A stretch of DNA of 64,000 nucleotides. Origin: Euclidia mi. Its lineage: Eukaryota; Arthropoda; Insecta; Lepidoptera; Erebidae. Within the stretch, counting starts at the first letter, position 1. The number at the start of each line of letters is the position of its first letter. Position numbers and translations under genes: made by a program. The notes below the pieces were generated by a model that was not told the origin of the DNA, did not search any database, and worked only from the letters and a program-made list of their open reading frames with translations. Positions 22,601-34,600 of the stretch are shown here, piece by piece. Where the stretch lies: NCBI GenBank assembly GCA_944739405.2, contig OX123209.2:11302217-11366216 (forward strand), written 5' to 3'.

Positions 22601-25600
22601 ACAGTGACACAAGAAGTTCGCTACAAGTTGGGAAATACTACAAAAATTAAGCACAATTAAAATTTGTACATATCTTACTCTATTTAATTAAGATAGCTGA
22701 CTTTTTTAATCTATACCATTTTGTAAAATCATCAATTGTTAAAGAATATAAATATAATTTATCATCATCTTCAGCCTTTCGCAGTCCACTACTGATATCT
22801 AATCGGATAATTTCTTCGTTTTATTCTATTTTATTTTGATTTTAGGGTCGATTACTTTGATTCTCTGGCAGATGACTTCATTTCGAATTCGATTCTTAAG
22901 AGAAACTCTCCATAGCTTGTGAAGCGAGCTCAAATTGGTGGACCAGTCGTACCGTCAGTGTCCACGCTCTGTAAGTCACGGGTAGTAGAACACACTTTGT
23001 CTTAAGTCTTTGCGGTAAGCGTGACGAAAAGCGGCGTGATTTCCTATACGCTGCCCAGTTAAGGTGTATTCTTTTGCGAGCCTTCTCGTTACACGGATGT
23101 ACCGGTACCGTTTGCTTAGAGGTATGTCGAATTTCTGCGTCGGGCAAAATTAGCAGTTGGGTAGAGACAATTTTTATAATTTATTGCAACCTAGTCTATT
23201 CTGGAGTCCGCTCCAGAATAGACTAGGTTGCAATAAATTCAAAGGTTTTTTCATAGTCCATAAATGCTATAAGCACAGGGGATCATTATACTCTTCTGTC
23301 TCATGTATAATCTGCCGTAATGTGAATGTCATCTTTGGTGCCACCTAAAGTCCTTGGTGCCTCCTCAACCTCGAGAACCGGTCTATTTGGAGGTCTAAAA
23401 CTCGTCAAGAGAGACGCGTAACAGTTGGTGGTGACTGATGACACTGGAAAACAGCTTAAATATGGACGTTGCTCAAGAGAGTGACGTGTTGATAGCGATA
23501 GCACTTAAAAAGGGTTTTGTCCACCACTCCACGAGAAGAGGCTAGATTTAAATATAGGAACTGCACATTGTTTCGACTTCTACAGGGGATTTTCCATGTT
23601 TAAGCTCTTGGCTGACTTCTGGTAACTCGTCCGTGAAGTTCCGTTAAGGTAGTTCGGGGATCCTCCGATATGTAGTATCCCTCCGATATGAAGTATGTAT
23701 CCTATGCCGATATGTACAGTAGAAATCACTGTAAAAGCCTTGAACTTCAAGGATTTCGGACCTAGAAGTGACGGATTTCCATCAGATGTGGTCAACTTCT
23801 CCTACCAAATCCGTGCGATCCCACTACAATTGGTAGATAGTAGATATGCACTCCCACTTTGGCGTTGTAGTTCTCCATGACAACATTGAAGTGGGCCTTT
23901 TGGGTGTTATGTAAGACTCTAGAAATATCAAAATACATTTCCTCCACTTCATCATTCGAGTATATCAAAGTAGGTGCATATACTTGGACAATGTTCAAGT
24001 GATCAAGTTCATACTCTTGCCGACACACTGGAAACTGCTATATCGTTGCCAGAAAAGACTTTATAATTATACCGAGAATCCGGCTCCGCCTTGGGATAGC
24101 TGGTGTCCCTCTCTAAGTACATAGGATCAGGTACATAAGTACGTCTTCTAGCGCAGCGGTAATCAGTTTCGGAGATATGACATCTCCCTGCTTCATTATA
24201 ATGCCTCCCAGGTCAATAGTATCAAATGGGCTAGAGCCATGTCTAGGTACATAAGTACATAAGATGGCTAGAATCTAGGGTAATGGTATTCTTAGCCTCG
24301 CTGCGAAATTCACATAATCCCAAAATATGTCAGGCGTAGCTTTCGCACCAGTGACGTTGCTGCCCGTCACCGATATTTGGCATTTTATGGTGAACCTTAC
24401 ACCGACATTTTCAAATGTTTTTGTTTTGTTCACCGGAGGAAGCCAAAACAACAAGTATTAACTTTCTCACTCACAAAAATAAAAAAATTGTGACTGAACC
24501 CACACACAACGTGTGTCACATCACATCGGGTTGGATCAAATCTGACTAAAAAAGGATTTAGGATGATGATGAATTAAAGTATGTTTCTTTTCTTTAACAA
24601 TTGGGCATATTTCGTATCGCAAACGGATTCTTTCTACTTAATTGGGAAATAAGGTACCTACTATATAAAGCTGAGGAAAATTTTCAGTCAACAGTTTAAT
24701 ACCTAAAAAATTTTGTCGAAACAGGAGAACAAAAAAGACGCTTCATAGATTTCGCTCACTTATGAAGATAATCATTCAAAAGCCATGGGAGGACTCAGAT
24801 GCTTTGGAGACAAGCTGACAAGCAATGAACCGCAATACACCCGCGATGGGGTGACACCACTAAAATCCGCCCCGGGTGCCACCCAAGCTAGCTACGCCAC
24901 TGACTCTCACTCAACGAAACGCAACAGTTTAGGTACTGTTACTTTACGTCGATTTTCTGTGAGAGGGTAGTACTTCCCCGGTCGAGCCGGCCCATTCATG
25001 CTGAAATCAGCAAGGCTCTACTACCTTTTAAACTGCCACGGAATAAAAAGTGGTATTTTTACTTTGTATTCATTACCATGTGGGGATAGAATCCATATCG
25101 CCATTCGTCGCAGTGTTTTGCGATATGGATGGTGGAAACCCTTCATGTCTGAGAGTTCTACATAATGTTCTCGAAAGACAATTATGAAGTCTAGCCTACC
25201 CGCAGTTGGCCGGCGTGGTAGACTATGGTATTACCACAGTCAAATAATCCATACAGTCGTTCGACGAACGCGTCTAGACGGGTCAATCGTGCGGGGGACA
25301 AGAGGTGAGACGCGGGAAGAGCGGTACCTAGTTACGTATATCGCCTTAGTTCGTAACTAGGTACATGTTTTTGGGGGCTGGCGCGTGTTTGTTTTTTGTT
25401 CGTTACTTATTTATTTGCTTATGAATATGAATTAAAATGGTGCATACGACTTGTGCTGTGAGACATTGCGATTCTTCATGCTGCTTAAGGATTAAAAAAT
25501 AAGGATTTAAAAAATCTGCGATTTCATCAATTTACTTACACCAAAACTGAAAATTTTCATTAATTATAATTATTTATATTATTTTGAAACGTATGTACCC

Positions 25601-28600
25601 ATAACCACTTAAAATAATGTGCACGTTCCTACTAATCTACTAACTTTTTACAATATCTCATGTCTGGCCAAATCACAGAACAACGTAGTACGTAAACAAC
25701 ATGGCAGACGTAAGAAAATAAGCGTTGTAAGGTAATATTCGATTCAAGCGTGATTTTAATTTCATGCAATAAGTACCTAACCTAGTAGTACCTTCGTATT
25801 AGGTAAGTACCTATCAAATATTAATATGCATCTCGGTAACGGCGCGTCCTAGCTAAAAAAATAACCATATTTTTGGCCCCCTTTTATAAACTCCACACAT
25901 GTTCTCAGTAATCTCATAGCCCGGTCACCCATCCATAAAATGACCTTGATGTATATTGCTTTACCTTAACGTAGTTTGCTCGAAAATAGATCTGCAAAAT
26001 TCTTCATATCGATAACATAGGCTTTGCAAGCTGATCCCATGGTTGCCCATCCATTAAACGACCGCTATGTCAATCGCTTTATTTTAACTTGGTTTGTACG
26101 ATAACGACCTAGTATATCTGAAAAAATGCTTCATATCCTTAACCGCCTCCCACGACACCTGCGGGATGAAATAGGTGCTGACTGACACTTTGTATGCAAA
26201 GCTGTCACCGCACGAAAAAATGCAAACTGTTTTATAATTATTATTTATCGTTAATTATTGTAACATAATAAATAAGTGATTTACACTATAATATACATGT
26301 AGCGTAGAAATTGTAATATTTTTCTAAAATAAATAGACGGTGTTTGAATAAGTATTGTTTACCTATACCTATTGTTTAAATGTAGCAGCCCTAGCCTCCT
26401 TACCCTTGTCTAGACGTTGTCGGCTTTTTCTACGAGATCAAAGGCGTCAAACTACTGTATGTCTTTATACTGTTGTATTACCCTTCTCATAGTTAGAAGA
26501 CGTGCCCAGCTGTGGGACAGTTTATATACAGAGTAGATATTTTAAAATAATAAAAAATATTATTAAAGAATATACATATTTACCTCATTCAATCCCACAT
26601 GGCTATTCTTCTTATTCCATTCTCTGTCCCGTTCAAATGGAGTAAGATCTTGTCCGTGAACTTCTACCAAATTCTTGGAACTTTCTTCACTGGCAACATC
26701 CGCTCTCCAAGTAGGTTCTTCTGATAAATCCCATAGGTGAATTGAACTGAAATTAACATCCAATCTTATAAGTGCAATGTCGATTTTTATATTAAAATAT
26801 CAATTTCTAGCGAGTGCACGTGCAACTACGAGCGATGTTAAAAAATAACAGCTGGCTTTTACAAGCTTTTTAATTTTTTTGTCTGTAATGTTTGTGTAAA
26901 TTTATCTAAAAAAACGGTTTGACCGATTTTGACGACACTTTACTGAATGCAGCTGATGTTGTAAAAGACTCAGGCGTAATATGGTAATAATTTAATAGGC
27001 GTAAATATTTTCTTTGAATGTTTTCCTGAAGATAAAATATAAATACTACTAAATAAAAATCAAACAAATAAGGAAATATACACCGGCTTGAACATTAAGA
27101 TCAATCTCTCACTCTCAAAAGAAACAAGAAATGCGGGTGAAATTGAGGCAAAAGCTTGTACATAAACGTACCCATCTTTCAAAGCAGCCACGAAAATTCC
27201 GTCAGTAGCTCCTCTAAAAATACCAATTGCAACATTTTCTATAGCCGTCAGTATTTTAACTGGCTCCCGTCTGGCAACACCGATATCCCATAGACAAATC
27301 GTACACTTTTTAACGGCAGTATTCTGCTCTTTCTCATGAACTGTCATGAGTAAATTATTTTTCGTTTCTGACATGTACACTTGTGATATTTTTGTGCTAC
27401 TTAAAAATGAGAAGTTTTCTTCTGTAATTTGTTTTGTCGAAACTGAAATATAACCTTTACTGAATGGGAATTTAGTTATTTTTAATTCAGACGTACTTGA
27501 ATTCCCGCTATTCGCACTAAGGATATTACTTATTCTTCTTTCATACTTCTTCAGAAATTTTCCCAGTCGACTACGGTTGTACTCGTTATTTTTTAATTTC
27601 GTTTTATAATTCTCGTATGGCAACATTTCGCTGGGACCGACGCCATCTTTCTGCTCAAATAAAATTCTCAGCGGATCCGTTTTATAATTCTCATTCATAT
27701 TTATTATATTATTTTGCTGCACATCCATAGCTTGCGTCGTTAAAATAGTAAATCTTGTCAAATAGTCTTGCATATTCTCACTGTATTTTCTTCTATCCTT
27801 TTTGCTATAAAAACAAATATCATTCTTCGTAAAATCTACCGGATGTTGCGTCCATTTATTTTCGCATTCAATCTCTTCCGTTTGAACCTCTTCAGTGATG
27901 CCATCATCAAAAGTCTGTACGGCTACTTGCTGGTAGTTGGTTCGGCCGAATGTTGCCATATAAAGGTCGTACGAAATAGGTTTCATTTCAAAGAGGCTGT
28001 ATGACATTTCGTGTAAAGTTATTATGCTGAGTAGGTCCTTAGCGCGCTGTTTTAAACGCTCGTTAATACGTTTCTTTCGTTTGTTCTCTTTGGACTTCGT
28101 GAAGTCTATGAAGAGCGGTCTGAAAGAACAAATATTTATTTATTTTATTACAGAGCTATGCGCTTGACAGGAAGTGTATTGACATATTATGTTCAGTGTC
28201 AGTATCTGGAGATGCAAGTGCAACGAATGCTGTGCACTTTCGGTCTGTTCCGGCCCTCTTTAAGGGAGGACCTTTGAAATGCCCAATAAGCCTCAGTGAA
28301 GTATTTAACCCTAGAATACTAATCATCGCCTAAGAGGCCGCGTTCGGTTGATTGTTTATGAATATTTTAAAATTACGTCTATGTATCGCGGCGTGGGTTC
28401 GTGCCAATAAAGTGCACCCCGCGACACGGTGGAGAGTGTTCATGGGTTCAGTGGGGAATACTCAGGTATCGAGTTATTGACCTCACGCTCGCCTGTGAGG
28501 CGATCATTAGTATTAACGGTTAAGTTTTTTACAAATGTCGTTTTTTAGTTTTTTGTAATTATCTCTTTATTTATTTGTAACAATAAGTTTGATTTAACTG

Positions 28601-31600
28601 AGAATTGGTAATTTTGTTTCATAGATGAATCTCAACGAGAACCAGATAACAAACTATTTGGAAAATGAAGATTCGGACAGTGAAACTGAGTATTACGATT
28701 CAGACGACAGTGTGGCTGATCCTACTATCTTACCCTCGTGCCAGCTTGAAGATGATCTGCAAAATATTGCTAGGAACAATCTTAATATACCTACTGAGAC
28801 ATCTCAAATACAAGCAAGCACAAGCACCGAGTTAGAAGCTGCTCTACAAACCCAATCTCGATCTCCAAACAGCTGTAATTGTGATAGAAAAATATAGGCT
28901 GATTTTAATTTACTCTCAAGCCAAATATATTATAATTAGAATGGTATATTTACTGTTATGTGATATAACATTTTAACAATACTTAATTTAAATAATAAAT
29001 TAGAAGCTATACATATGTGTCTTTTTTTTATTTTTTTAAAGACTGTTCAAACAAGGGTAATGTTTGATTTAAGGTTGATTTTAAGACTGAAATTATAATT
29101 TTAAGGAAAATGTGCTATTACATTTAAAGAAACGAGGTCTTTCTTCATTATTTTTCTACATTTAATACAAATTTTAATAGAAAATCTTTCTAAAATCTTA
29201 TACCATTTATGACGTAGCCTCCCAAGCGATCATTAGTATTAAGCAGTAAAAAAATAGGATTAGTACTCTTGGGTTAAGGAGTATTACGGAGCGTAGAAAC
29301 AGTTAAGTGAAAAAAAATGATTATAAAATTGCACTGCAAGCTGCAGGCATCTTGTAGCAGTTAATAGAATATTCTACCAAATACACACAACACTATCTAG
29401 TCCCAAATTGAGCAGAGCTTGTACCATGGGTACTGAAAATGCATAAACATTCATATGGATAAATATTCTAACTTGTTTTGTAAATACATCCATTTTATAT
29501 AGAAACACCCAGACCAAGACAAATATCCATGTTCACGCACACAAATGTTTAACTTGAACGGGAATCGAACCCCTTTACCTCTCTATCATATATCAACATG
29601 AACAGCCCTGATGCTGGACACGGCGCTAAAGCTACTCATCTCTTGAAACTCCTCGTCGGTAAACGAGGTCCGCGTTCGAGAGCAAAAGAGACGGGCTTTC
29701 CCCTAGTGTATCTTAACTTCGAGAGCAAGAGAGACGGACGTTCTCCCAGTGTATCTTAACTATGAGAGCGAGAGAGACGTACGTTCCCCCAGTGTATCTT
29801 AACTACGAGAGCAAGAGAGACGGACGTTCCCCCAGGCAAGAGAGACGGACTTTCTCCCAGTGTATCTTAACTACGAGAGCAAGAGAGACTGACGGTCCCG
29901 CAATGTATCTTAACTACGAGAGAAAGAGAGACGGACGTTCCCCCAATGTATCTTAACTACGAGAGCAAGAGAGACGGACGTTCCCACGTGTATCTTAACT
30001 ACGAGAGCGAGAGAGACGGACGTTCCCCCAGTGTATCTTGACTACGAGAGCAAGAGAGACGGACGTTCCCCCAGTGTATCTTAACTACGATAGCAAGAGA
30101 CACGGACGTTCCCCCAGTGTATCTTAACTACGAGAGCAAGAGGGACGGATGGTCCCCCAGTGTATCTTAACTACGAGAGCAAGAGAGACGGACGTTCCCC
30201 CAGTGTATCTTAACTACGAGAGCAAGAGAGACGGACGTTCCCCCAGTGTATCTTAACTACCAGAGCAAGATAGACGGACGTTCCCCCAGTGTATCTTAAC
30301 TACGAGAGCAAGAGAGACGGACGTTTCCCCAGTGTATCTTAACTACGAGAGCAAGAAAGACGGACGTTCCCCCAGTGTGTCTTAACTGCGAGTGCAAGAG
30401 AGACGGAGATAGAAGGATTCGTTACCCTTACCTCTCTATCACATCAACATGCACAGTCCTAATGCTGGACACGGCACTAGAGCTGCTCATCTCTTGGAAC
30501 CCTTCGTCGGTAAACGAGGTTCGCTTCTCTTCCTCAGCTGTCTCCAGGATGAAGTCTAGAGCGGGCTTGGTTCTGGTGGCTGATCGCTGGTCGCGGAGGT
30601 CGAAACTTCCTGTAACGTTATAGTGCTTATTAGCCTCAATAAAATTCATACATACATACATAGATAAACTCACGCCTGTTTCCCGGAGGGGTAGGCAGAG
30701 AATATGGAATGCCATTTGCAACGACCCTGACATATCTCTCTTGCTTCATTCACTCAAGAAAATAAGTGAAGGTATTGCTGCCACCAATGCAATGGTTCAA
30801 GCGTAATTGTTTAGTAGTGCTCACGCTTGCAGAAGTAGAGGTAGCACCACTTGGATGGGTGACCACGTGTGATATTTCATGAAAGCACTAATGTGCTTCG
30901 GTAAGCTGTCGATCTCGTGGTCTGCTACGTAAAGCTGTCGATTCCGGTTCTTATCTCAGGTCAAGAATGGGGCGGTCTGAAAACTTCGACACCAGAGTTG
31001 GCTACACACACGATAAGGAGAAGCAAGAAGAAGCATGATACCAAACTAAGCTGGTTTCGTCTTCGTGTGAGTGTGCGGCAAAGTCTGGTGTCAGAGCGTA
31101 TAGACCGAAGGCCTCTGTGCCCTCTGTTGTGGACTAATATTTCTTTCCCTGAGACGAGCACCGACTCGCGCCCTGACAACGTTCACCCATCCGAATGTTC
31201 ACCTTTGTAAAGGTTGATTAACCTTGCCGATCTATAACGAACGGCAAGTCACAAGCTTCCAGTGTAAAACTGGAAGCACGAAAGAAGAAAGAATGAAATA
31301 CTCAGACAGTTCTTTCCTTTCAAGACTCTCGTTTTTCAAGGTAGTAGAGCCTTGCTGATTTCAGCATGAATGGACCGGCTCGACCGTGTACTACCCTCTC
31401 ACAGAAAATCAACGTAAAGCAACAGTACCTAAACTGTTGCGTTTCGTTCGGTGAGTAAGAGTACCGGAGGCTCTATACCCTATTCCTTCTCCCTCATCCC
31501 ACTCCTCATCCTATCTCTCTTCCCAACCCCAAGGGGTGGCAACGCACTTGTGACTCCTGTGGTGTTGCTTGTGTCCATGGGCGGCGGTAATTGTTTACCA

Positions 31601-34600
31601 TCAGGCGATCCGTCTGCTCGTTTGCCGCCTAATACCATAAAAAAAGTCTAACATTTTTTTTGCGGCATCTTCCGCACTAGTAATAATTCCTCTATCGCGC
31701 GGACTTAACAAGCATTCAACCAAATAACAATGAACACGCAGACTCGAAACAACAATTTACGGATCACACAAAGTGTTGTCTCGTGTGGGGATCGAACCCA
31801 CAACACTTGGCGAAGCGTCAGGCGTTGAGGCGACCGCTTAAACCACTACCAACGAATTCAAAAAAGAATAAAAGCACATTTCTTATGGGCGTTCTGAAGA
31901 CAAACTTTATGCGACCCAAATTGCCCCTTGGCCGCGTTGCAGTCATTCCCCCAGAGTAAGAGCAAGAGCGACGGACGTTCTCCCAGTTTATCTTAACTAC
32001 GAGAGTAAGAGAGACGGAGAACGACGCCAGCGCCGCCAATTACGAACTAAACTGGGGGCAGACCCCACTTGGAATCGGCACACGAAATCCTTAAGGTATA
32101 CTCTTCTACTCTTTTCTGAATTCGTTGTCACTGCGCCAACCGTGCAGTCTTACCTGAATCCAACATTTTCTCTTCATCCTTAATTTTCAATTCCACTTCT
32201 GCTGATACTCCATCATCACCATCATCACCATCATCACCTCGATCGCTCCTCTCATCACTGCCGTTATGTTCACTAGGTGATGAGCTGTGGTATGAGTCGA
32301 AATCTGACTCGTAGCTCTCGAAATCGTCTTCGTAGCTCACTTCTTCGTCGCTAGGCGTTTTTGGACGGGGTGGCTGGAATACAAATCGTATATAGGTAAT
32401 AAATTATATAAATACATACATACATAGACTCACGCCTGTTTCCCGGAGGGGTAGGCAGAGACTACGGAAGTAAAAATCAGAATACCTATAAATATAAATT
32501 ATATCAAGTGAAAAAATAAAAAAGCGGCGATAGCCTAGTGGTGTACGTAACGGACTGCCGAGACCCAGGTACCCCGGGCACACACCTCTGACTTTTAGAA
32601 ATTATGTGTGTATTAAAAATGTTAATTATCGCTCGCTTAATAATGTGCCCAGTAAATGGCAATAGGCTCGCCCCCTATTACATGTACCTAAACATAACTG
32701 GCGAAATGTGGGTGAGTATACACCTCTGGGATAAAAGCTAACCCCTTCGGGGATAAAAGACTTGAAGTTATATTATGTGTTGCATCGAATTTGTTATATT
32801 TACCTTTTCGATTTGAGTAGCTTTGTTCTCTTCTAAGTCAACAAAGAACGCCTTAGGCTTCGCACTCAACTTCCGCGACAGATTAAACATTTCCATATTA
32901 TTATCAACCACCTCAGGCGTTAACATTTTTACTTCACTTTCATCCAAAGTCCTCGTTTTCGTCCGTTGTCTTTCATTCACCAGTTTAGAAGTCACTTTTT
33001 GACTAGCCACTTTTGATGAAGGTGATTTTGATAAAGATGATTTTGATGAAGATGTGCTTACTTTTTGCACATCTCTATCCTTTTTAGAACTTTCTTTTAT
33101 AAAACTCTTTTCTTTATCGACATACAGCCTCTTTTTCACAACTGGCGAGTTCACAGTCACGTTGAAGTCCTTGACTTTTGTGGCTGAATGGTTCATTGTC
33201 TTAGTCTCAACTTTCCTGTGGACAGCCATCTTAGATTTTTCGCGGCTAGATGTGACACTACTCGCAAGACTTGTTGAAGATGGCGACGATTTCAAAAGAT
33301 CTTTCATGGGCGATACATTGCTTGTTATGTTTGAACTTTTAGGCGACTTCTTAGGTGCTTTAGCGCTTTGTACAGTGCTCCTTTTCTTTTGTCCGTAAAT
33401 ATCAGCAGTTGTGCTTTTCTGTAGGTAGTTCCTTGGGGTCGATACATTGCTCGCTGTTTTTTTTAGTTTCTCCTCTTGGGGCTTAGGGGCGTCTTCTTTT
33501 GGCAGTTTTTCTCTTTTTGTTTTGGTGTCACTTGATTTTTTTAACGTCTGCATATTTATGGTGACCTAAAAGTTTAATAATAATACTTAACTTATAATGT
33601 ATTCATAAGTGTATAGTTATTAAAAAAATACTTAAACTAGTAAGTATACATATTATGATATCTTTCATACCCACCTTTATCAGCAAAGTAGTAAGCTTCA
33701 AATAATACTAACCTACTATCCATCAAGTAGGTACCTATCTAATGGCAATGAATACAGGTTTACATAAGTACCTACTAAGTATATTTAAATGTAACGGTTA
33801 TATAGTAATAAAATTCAATACCTGAAGATAAAAACAGACGATAATAACAACATTAAAAAAACCCAAAAATGTCGTAAGATCTTAGCCAAGAATTTTTATT
33901 ACCTTTAACTATATTATCGGCATTCGAATATAAAAACTAATTTTATTTACACAATAGGTACCTACTGACGTCACTCCTCAGACAATATTGAAAAAAAAAA
34001 ACAACGAACCGTTCCCAAGAGTATTAAACATTTTTTATAAGTTACTTAACTAACAGAATGCTTATATGCATAAGTAATAAAGGAATAATTAGTTAAAATC
34101 CAAATATATAGGTAGGTAGGGCGTATAAATTAATTAATATAACTTTCACACATCAAATTACAACTAATAAAATACAATAAACAATACATCAATAACAATT
34201 AAGCAGAGGGTCTAGTACGAGTTTTCCAACGACTTATCCGTTGTAGAGAATGGACAGCTCGATGTGCTTCACTCCATTTCGACTGATCCGCAGTACGAGC
34301 TCTCGAAATGGCACGGCGGGCAGGCCATTTCCGATCATCTGCACACATACGCACATAGGCCACGCCCTCTATTTCTCTCTCTTTTTAACTACTCGGAAAG
34401 AAAGAGATGAAGTATACGCATTCATTTTGACATTTTTGACACGACGGAGATGGCAAACCAGAATACCAGATTTAAAATACATGAGTGTTGACAACTTTTA
34501 TATATTTTTTTGTAATATAATTAGTCATGAATTATTTTGATTATTTATTTAATTGTTTTATTTGCAACGTGAAATTAATCCTGCAATAAAATCAACAAAA

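Larger units (their letters stand above)
22065..24902. mobile_element. hAT-type element, 2.8 kb, 8-bp target duplication
   Basis: The left end CAGTGGCGTAGCTAG and the right end CTAGCTACGCCACTG are perfect inverted repeats. ACTCTCAC flanks both sides (22057-22064 and 24903-24910). The subterminal parts match the MITE at 16723-16949 (GGTGCCACCCAAGC). I found no hAT transposase inside; the interior holds fragments of other elements, so it is non-autonomous and has itself been invaded. A related repeat without the insertion (31310-31640) confirms the boundaries. Confidence 0.92.

Noticed and set aside
27060..27171. Extension of the large WDR60 exon to its in-frame stop at 27060
   Set aside because: The next exon needs phase 2; only the donor at 27172 gives it and makes a KDG-SIHLWDL blade.
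28625..28897. Host gene encoding a small acidic protein
   Set aside because: It lies exactly within TTAA-bounded PiggyBac ends and begins like a PiggyBac transposase.
29672..30412. CRISPR-like array
   Set aside because: Repeats are contiguous with no unique spacers, and the DNA is eukaryotic.
30830..30880. 5S rRNA gene
   Set aside because: Only the box C region resembles 5S; the rest does not, and the downstream part is repeated elsewhere as a SINE.
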